From contig CATXDC010000035.1 of assembly GCA_958366985.1 (NCBI GenBank), forward strand, positions 1-8,847: a stretch of DNA of 8,847 nucleotides, given 5' to 3'. The notes under the pieces are model-generated. The model worked only from the letters and a program-made list of their open reading frames with translations. It did not search any database and was not told where the DNA came from. Below, one piece after another: positions 5,536 through 8,847 of the stretch. The translations under genes and the position numbers were made by a program. Within the stretch, counting starts at the first letter, position 1. Every line of letters begins with the position of its first letter. Source of the stretch: an uncultured Oscillospiraceae bacterium. GTDB taxonomy: Bacteria; Bacillota; Clostridia; Oscillospirales; Acutalibacteraceae.

Positions 5536-5913
5536 TCAAAAAAAATCATTTACATATAAATTATACTTCTTTTGGAAATTGTGTGATTTTGTATAGTCAC
5601 TGTTTTCAATTGTCAAAATACCACTGGACACAGTGATTACATGCCCTGCACTGCTGCTGCCGTATTTCAGCACATAACCGTTGAGATCAAGGGTGACGGT
5701 GCGGTTGACCACTAATGTGGTGTAAATGGTAATGTCTGACGTCAGTTTGACTGTTCCGTATGAAGCTTCTCTGATTGCTGAAACCAGTTCCGCCGCTGTG
5801 GAAACTTCCGCCGTCCCACTCGCTGCCATATTATCCTCGGCAAATACACTTGTCGACACAAGGCAAAGAACCATACAAAGGGTGAGCAGGATGCTGAGTA
5901 TTCGTTTTTTCAT
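5536..5913 (-). CDS. Secreted beta-helix-type surface protein, truncated after its first repeats
   Basis: The product of 125 residues starts with a signal peptide (1-25, cleavage likely after VFA). It continues with STAAELVSAIREA (38-50) and the rungs VKLTSDITI, VTLDLNGYVLKY and HVITVSSGILTIENSD (about 55-106). This is the opening of large right-handed beta-helix or pectin-lyase-fold surface proteins common in gut Clostridia, usually several hundred residues or more. Here the pattern stops at TKSHNF and ends in an AT-rich, low-complexity tail at a run of eight T on the minus strand (5538-5545), followed at once by TGA. It looks like a remnant left by deletion or recombination, although it may still be made and secreted. 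The start has GGAGG (5923-5927) nine bases upstream. It begins 31 bp after the collagen-like gene and is probably transcribed with it. The binding partner is unknown. Confidence 0.65.
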   Translation of the reverse strand: MKKRILSILLTLCMVLCLVSTSVFAEDNMAASGTAEVSTAAELVSAIREASYGTVKLTSDITIYTTLVVNRTVTLDLNGYVLKYGSSSAGHVITVSSGILTIENSDYTKSHNFQKKYNLYVNDFF

Positions 5914-5944
5914 TTCTTGCTACCTCCGTTTTGTATATGTCGGC

Positions 5945-7306
5945 TCAATCAAGAGCAATGATTGTAATATTATAGACAGCACCGTTCAGCTGTGTGCCGG
6001 GGGTCAACTGGATAAATTCATATTGCAGCACAATATCACTGCCGGCATTGTAGATGCGGTTGAATGCAAACGGCATCCACACTCGTGAATTATCTGCATC
6101 GTTCATATACCTTTCGATCAATGTATCATTAAGAATGCCTTGTCTGCCTTTCAATACTACCGAGTACCATCCACCCATGTCGTGAGAAATGCAGACCGAA
6201 CCGCTGAATGAAATACTGTATGTATGTCCGGCTTTCAGCGTTACGGTTCTATTGGCTCGATCCCATACAAAAAGTCCTCCGGAATTGCAATCTTCAAACA
6301 ACTGAAGCGGCTGATTGAATGAAGCGCCGGTGCCGCCGTTTGAGGCGTGAAAATACCCCGAACAGCTGCCGTTCTGACCGGCATCGCCCTTGTCACCTTT
6401 ATCTCCCTTGTCACCTTTGTCTCCCTTGTCTCCCTTTTCGCCGTCTGTGCCGTCAACACCGTCTGTGCCGTCAATGCCTGCGGCTTTTACGCTGGTGTCG
6501 GTTTCTCCAATCCACCAGTTGCCGTTCTCGCCGATGAACGGGGTGTTTCCGTCCACACCGTCAGAGCCGTTTTGTCCGTTTGTTCCGTCCTTGCCGTCGG
6601 CTCCGTCTTTTCCGTTTATACCATCCTTGCCGTCAAGACCTTTCAAAACCGAAAGATCGTACAGGTTCAGCCATATTTCATCGCCGACATAGCGCCACTG
6701 CAGGGTGTTTTCGCTTACACGGAACTCCGGTGTCTTTCCGTTTGCTCCGTCTGCACCTTTCTGCCCGGTGGGACCTGTGATGTCGGCTATCGCCACAAGG
6801 TCCTGCCACTCATCGCCCTCGTAACGCCACTGTATGTGGGTTTCAGCTCGCTGCACCTCTATGCTTTTGGCGTTAATGCCGTCAGTGCCGTTGATACCGT
6901 CTTTGCCGTCGGCTCCGTCTTTACCATTGGCACCGTCAATTCCATCCTTGCCGTTTTTCCCATCGGCTCCGTCTTTACCGTCAACTCCGTTAATGCCGTC
7001 TTTTCCGTTTGTACCGTTTATTCCGTTCTTACCGTCGGCACCATTAGAGCCGTCTTTACCGTCTGTGCCGTTCTTTCCGTTTTCTCCGGCAGCGCCCCGC
7101 AGCTCGGTAAGCGACACAAGGTCGTGCCAGTCGGCTTCGTCGCTGTATTTCCATTGAATCGCCGTGCCGTTGTTTCGTACCTCCGGCAGTGCGTCGCCTG
7201 TTTTTGCTGCCTTGCTCCATCCTATTGCAAGCACGCTGCAAAGCACCAAAAGAGCGGTGCAAAGCGCCAAAAGTGTACCTGTGAGTAGTTTTTTTCCTGT
7301 TTTCAT
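5945..7306 (-). CDS. Secreted collagen-like protein with G-X-Y tracts, repeated tryptophan modules and a C1q/BclA-like head
   Basis: This 453-residue protein starts with a hydrophobic signal or anchor segment (about 5-29). Four collagen-type G-X-Y tracts follow (about 71-145, 178-190, 223-254 and 278-314), the last with a run of GDKG. Between them stand three copies of a module with pattern IQWKY...W..LVSLTELRG (about 49-71, 158-178, 201-223) and a shorter relative NGNWWIGETD (261-270). The C-terminal part (315-453) has no Gly repeats, is rich in beta-strand patterns (VTLKAGHTYSISFSGSV, YNITIIAL) and resembles the trimeric head domains of BclA/C1q-like proteins. The likely form is a trimeric stalk with a globular tip, for adhesion or surface display. 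No LPxTG motif is present, so anchoring would be through the N-terminus, or the protein is released. GGAGG (7314-7318) lies seven bases before the ATG. It follows the TetR gene by 83 bp on the same strand. Confidence 0.88.
   Translation of the reverse strand: MKTGKKLLTGTLLALCTALLVLCSVLAIGWSKAAKTGDALPEVRNNGTAIQWKYSDEADWHDLVSLTELRGAAGENGKNGTDGKDGSNGADGKNGINGTNGKDGINGVDGKDGADGKNGKDGIDGANGKDGADGKDGINGTDGINAKSIEVQRAETHIQWRYEGDEWQDLVAIADITGPTGQKGADGANGKTPEFRVSENTLQWRYVGDEIWLNLYDLSVLKGLDGKDGINGKDGADGKDGTNGQNGSDGVDGNTPFIGENGNWWIGETDTSVKAAGIDGTDGVDGTDGEKGDKGDKGDKGDKGDKGDAGQNGSCSGYFHASNGGTGASFNQPLQLFEDCNSGGLFVWDRANRTVTLKAGHTYSISFSGSVCISHDMGGWYSVVLKGRQGILNDTLIERYMNDADNSRVWMPFAFNRIYNAGSDIVLQYEFIQLTPGTQLNGAVYNITIIALD
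6383..6436 (-). repeat. 9-bp tandem repeats encoding the KGD run of the collagen-like protein
   Basis: Six 9-bp units occur in tandem, variants of GTCACCTTT and GTCTCCCTT on the plus strand. Each encodes one K-G-D triplet on the minus strand. Such in-frame repeats can gain or lose units by slippage and so change stalk length between strains. They are part of the gene and are not a CRISPR array. Confidence 0.85.
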
Positions 7307-7335
7307 CTTTTTTCCTCCGTTCGGAATTGTTTATC

Positions 7336-7367
7336 ACGGCGGAGCTTTGCACCGCTGCCCACGCCGT
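7336..7367 (-). promoter_or_regulatory. GC-rich hairpin between the TetR gene and the collagen-like gene
   Basis: A stem GCGGAGC (7339-7345) pairs with GCACCGC (7349-7355), with one A-A mismatch, around TTT. A competing outer pairing joins ACGGCG (7336-7341) with CGCCGT (7362-7367). The two share bases 7339-7341, so only one can form at a time. There is no T-tract, so it is probably not a terminator. It lies about 18 bases before the ribosome binding site of the collagen-like gene on the transcript and may affect stability or translation. The role is inferred. Confidence 0.45.
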
Positions 7368-7389
7368 AAATGAGCGGCGGTCGATAGGC

Positions 7390-7974
7390 TTATGCTTGGT
7401 TTGCTTTGTACTTATCCACAAACAGGGCGACCCCCTGTTTTAAGACCTCCATCTGGGTTTTTAGATAATATTCATCCTCAAACATCGCGTAATGAACGCA
7501 GGCGCGGACGAATATAAAGATCAGCGGCGTGATGACCGTATAGGGAATGCCGATCTTCGGCTCCAGTCGCTTGGCGTACTCGGTATAGCGTTCGTTCACG
7601 CCCTCAAAGAATTTCTTGCCGTGCTCGATATACTTCGGGTGCGTATATATCTGATACATCAGGCGATATTTTTTTCCGTGCTTTTTTGCTGTCCAATACG
7701 GGACCTCCTTCACAAAACGGACAACATCCTCGGGGTCGGTGGGTGCCATTTCCATAAAGTCGTCCTCAACCTTTTCCATACAGTATGCCGTTGACTCAAT
7801 AATCAGTTCATCAAGGTTTTTAAAATACGAATACAAATTTGCTTTCGTGCATCCGCACGCATCGGCCAGTACTTTAATTCCTGTGCCTGTGAGCCCGTTT
7901 TCCGCATAGCACTCGAAGCACTTTTCCATTAGTTCACGTTTCCGCTCATTGTGCTGTTGCTCAGTTGTTTTCAT
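7390..7974 (-). CDS. TetR/AcrR family transcriptional regulator
   Basis: The protein has 194 residues, normal for the family. The N-terminal DNA-binding domain is clear: an amphipathic first helix (about 8-27), then GTGIKVLADACGCTKANLYSYFKNLDELI (30-58), in which the helix-turn-helix spans about 32-53 with the typical LYSYFKNLDEL ending. The remaining helices (about 60-190) form the ligand-binding and dimerization domain; they are rich in aromatic residues and do not reveal the ligand. The start is ATG at 7974 with AGGAG (7984-7988) nine bases upstream. The gene has its own promoter with a dyad in the leader, consistent with autoregulation. The collagen-like gene follows on the same strand 83 bp later, so it may be co-transcribed and controlled with it. 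No efflux pump, the usual partner, is adjacent within the window. Confidence 0.9.
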   Translation of the reverse strand: MKTTEQQHNERKRELMEKCFECYAENGLTGTGIKVLADACGCTKANLYSYFKNLDELIIESTAYCMEKVEDDFMEMAPTDPEDVVRFVKEVPYWTAKKHGKKYRLMYQIYTHPKYIEHGKKFFEGVNERYTEYAKRLEPKIGIPYTVITPLIFIFVRACVHYAMFEDEYYLKTQMEVLKQGVALFVDKYKANQA

Positions 7975-7994
7975 GTTGCTTCGCTCCTTTTATG

Positions 7995-8009
7995 CGTACC
8001 GACCGTTCG
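7995..8009. promoter_or_regulatory. Candidate TetR operator
   Basis: CGTACCGACCGTTCG is an odd-length imperfect palindrome centred on its middle base; ten of 15 positions agree with the reverse complement. It lies between the -10 box and the ribosome binding site of the TetR gene. Its ACCGACCG core resembles operators of many TetR proteins. Assignment is by position and resemblance only. Confidence 0.5.
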
Positions 8010-8018
8010 TTTATGATT

Positions 8019-8047
8019 AGTATAACACAGATTTGCAACAAAGTCAA
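8019..8047 (-). promoter_or_regulatory. Sigma-A promoter of the TetR gene
   Basis: On the minus strand the -35 is TTGACT (8042-8047), the spacer is 17 bp and the -10 is TATACT (8019-8024). The start site should fall near 8012, just before the candidate operator at 7995-8009. Confidence 0.8.
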
Positions 8048-8164
8048 GAATTGTTCAAAAAATGAAGAAAATAAAGTTTCAACATGATCTTATAAAAAAA
8101 GTCCTTACAGCAGAAAGAAAATAGCGGCTTACCTCAACGATCAAAACCGTACTAATAAATATGT

Positions 8165-8179
8165 CCATAAGACTTATGG
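8165..8179. promoter_or_regulatory. Perfect dyad upstream of the DUF3592 promoter
   Basis: CCATAAG-A-CTTATGG is a perfect 7-bp inverted repeat with a 1-nt centre. It lies 18 bases before the -35 of the DUF3592 gene, where an activator or repressor could bind. The rest of 8048-8197 is AT-rich and holds no convincing gene. The binding protein is unknown. Confidence 0.45.
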
Positions 8180-8197
8180 AAAGATGGGATAGGCTTA

Positions 8198-8227
8198 TTG
8201 ACTTTCCATGTTCTCATATGATATAAT
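8198..8227 (+). promoter_or_regulatory. Sigma-A promoter of the DUF3592 gene
   Basis: The -35 is TTGACT (8198-8203), the spacer is 18 bp and the -10 is a perfect TATAAT (8222-8227). Transcription should start near 8234, giving a leader of about 37 bases before the ATG at 8271. Confidence 0.8.
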
Positions 8228-8270
8228 AAATTCATATTAACACAACATTTCTGTTCAGGGGGTATATCAA

Positions 8271-8735
8271 ATGAAAAAGCAAAATGCAGGGCTTATCGCT
8301 CTGAGTATCGTTTTTATTCTTATGGGTGGTTTCTCTACTATCTATAACCTCAGCAAGTATGTTTCAAACAGGGTTTTCATGTCAAGTGCTGAGAAAACCA
8401 CAGGCTATGTGAAGTGGATAGACCATGAGTTGAAAACTTGGGGACATAACAAAAAGGCAAGCAACAAAGCTGAAACATATTACATAACTGTCGCTTTTGA
8501 TGTTGGCGGCAAGGAGTACACAAGAGAGATCTTCACAGGCACATATTATGTGAGTCAGAACGAAAAAGTGAACGTGTATTACAACACTGATAAAAATGGT
8601 GAGCCTGATAAGGTCGTGACCGATATTGATAATGATAAAAGACCGTATCTTACTTGGCCGCTGATACTTTTGCTTGGCATTGTGCTACTTGTGCTTACTA
8701 AGAAAAATATTATCTCAGTGGGGAGAAAAAGATAA
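8271..8735 (+). CDS. Two-TM membrane protein with a DUF3592-like extracytoplasmic domain
   Basis: The product of 154 residues has a first membrane helix at about 7-27 and a second at about 128-143, followed by a short Lys/Arg-rich tail. Between them lies a small beta-rich domain (about 42-122) with GYVKWIDHEL, YYITVAFDVGGKEYTREIF and EKVNVYYNTDKNGEPDKVV. This is the pattern of DUF3592: a strand pair followed by the G-x-V-x-V-x-Y-D/N segment. The function of the family is not known. With two helices and the domain between them, the domain most likely faces outside, but orientation is inferred. The ATG follows AGGGGG (8257-8262) by eight bases. The gene has its own promoter and no co-directional neighbour in the window. 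Family call is moderately sure. Confidence 0.72.
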   Translation: MKKQNAGLIALSIVFILMGGFSTIYNLSKYVSNRVFMSSAEKTTGYVKWIDHELKTWGHNKKASNKAETYYITVAFDVGGKEYTREIFTGTYYVSQNEKVNVYYNTDKNGEPDKVVTDIDNDKRPYLTWPLILLLGIVLLVLTKKNIISVGRKR

Positions 8736-8766
8736 AAAAGTAATCATTAAAATAGTAACCAAAAGA

Positions 8767-8838
8767 AACTTTGTGCAACTAAATAACAGAAAAGCAGAAA
8801 CCTGCTAAGAAAAATCAATAGGCAAAATGAACAAAGTT
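8767..8838. repeat. Nested inverted repeats at the right edge
   Basis: An outer pair AACTTTGT (8767-8774) and ACAAAGTT (8831-8838) encloses a small hairpin AGCAG (8793-8797) with CTGCT (8802-8806) and loop AAAC. On the minus strand the inner hairpin is followed by TTTTCTGTT, so it could be a weak terminator for a minus-strand gene beyond the window. It might also serve as the end of the DUF3592 transcript. I see no gene in 8736-8847. Confidence 0.4.
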
Positions 8839-8847
8839 GAGAAAAGA

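Noticed and set aside
6383..7060. Regular short repeats that could suggest a CRISPR array
   Set aside because: The periodicity is 9 bp and in frame, encoding G-X-Y triplets; there are no unique spacers of constant length.
6347..7288. A 313-codon open frame on the plus strand opposite the collagen-like gene
   Set aside because: It is low-complexity (Val, Ser, Ala, Phe repeats) and is the mirror of G-X-Y codons on the other strand. The minus-strand frame has a signal sequence, recognisable modules and a good ribosome binding site.
8062..8124. A 20-codon frame (MKKIKFQHD...) between the TetR and DUF3592 genes
   Set aside because: There is no Shine-Dalgarno sequence before it and no dedicated promoter in that direction; such short frames are expected by chance in AT-rich DNA.
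8737..8845. A minus-strand open frame at the right edge (FSQLCSFCLLIF...)
   Set aside because: It is Phe/Leu-rich low complexity with no recognisable domain, runs through an inverted repeat, and its start is outside the window.

Overview
The window looks like a low-GC member of the Clostridia, probably a Ruminococcus-like gut Firmicute. The reasons are AT-rich intergenic DNA, strong AGGAGG-type ribosome binding sites, several textbook sigma-A promoters with 17-bp spacers, an alpha/beta small acid-soluble spore protein (SASP)-like gene, a BlaI/BlaR-type regulatory pair, and a secreted beta-helix-type protein of a kind common in gut Clostridia. The genus is inferred, not proven. No rRNA, tRNA or CRISPR array is visible.

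Layout. (1) Positions 1-500 hold the 5' part of a RepA-like/AAA_25 P-loop ATPase on the minus strand, of the sort carried by integrative and mobilizable elements. It has its own promoter and an attenuator-like hairpin in its leader. It appears frameshifted by one base exactly at the motif expected to read LEDS. A 64-bp nested palindrome (434-497) lies behind it and may be a mobile-element end, an oriT-like site or another structural site. (2) Positions 557-3932 are a compact minus-strand operon: a BlaI-family repressor, a BlaR1-like M56 membrane metalloprotease with an unusual non-penicillin-binding C-terminal domain, and a large DUF2079 membrane protein. Consecutive genes overlap by about 11 nt. 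The promoter carries two dyad operators. (3) Positions 4084-5101 are a stand-alone plus-strand unit: strong promoter, a structured leader RNA and an Abi_2/AbiF-type HEPN protein with an RX4H motif, closed by a strong hairpin. This is the most interesting system here. It matches the arrangement of an AbiF protein with a cognate upstream non-coding RNA, a group proposed to be related to the ancestors of Cas13. (4) Positions 5130-5913 carry an SASP-like gene with an abnormal C-terminus and a truncated secreted beta-helix protein, both minus strand. (5) Positions 5945-8047 carry a minus-strand TetR regulator followed by a secreted collagen-like protein, and look richer in G+C than their surroundings. 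(6) Positions 8198-8735 hold a plus-strand two-TM DUF3592 protein with its own promoter and an upstream dyad.

How the parts may work together. The BlaI/BlaR pair probably senses a cell-envelope signal and controls itself and the DUF2079 protein. The TetR regulator probably controls itself and perhaps the collagen-like surface protein and the truncated secreted gene 31 bp behind it. The Abi unit is an independent defence or toxin-antitoxin cassette with no protein antitoxin next to it, which leaves the leader RNA as the antitoxin candidate. The mix of a mobile-element ATPase, a defence gene, a truncated gene and a composition break suggests accessory DNA assembled from several sources.
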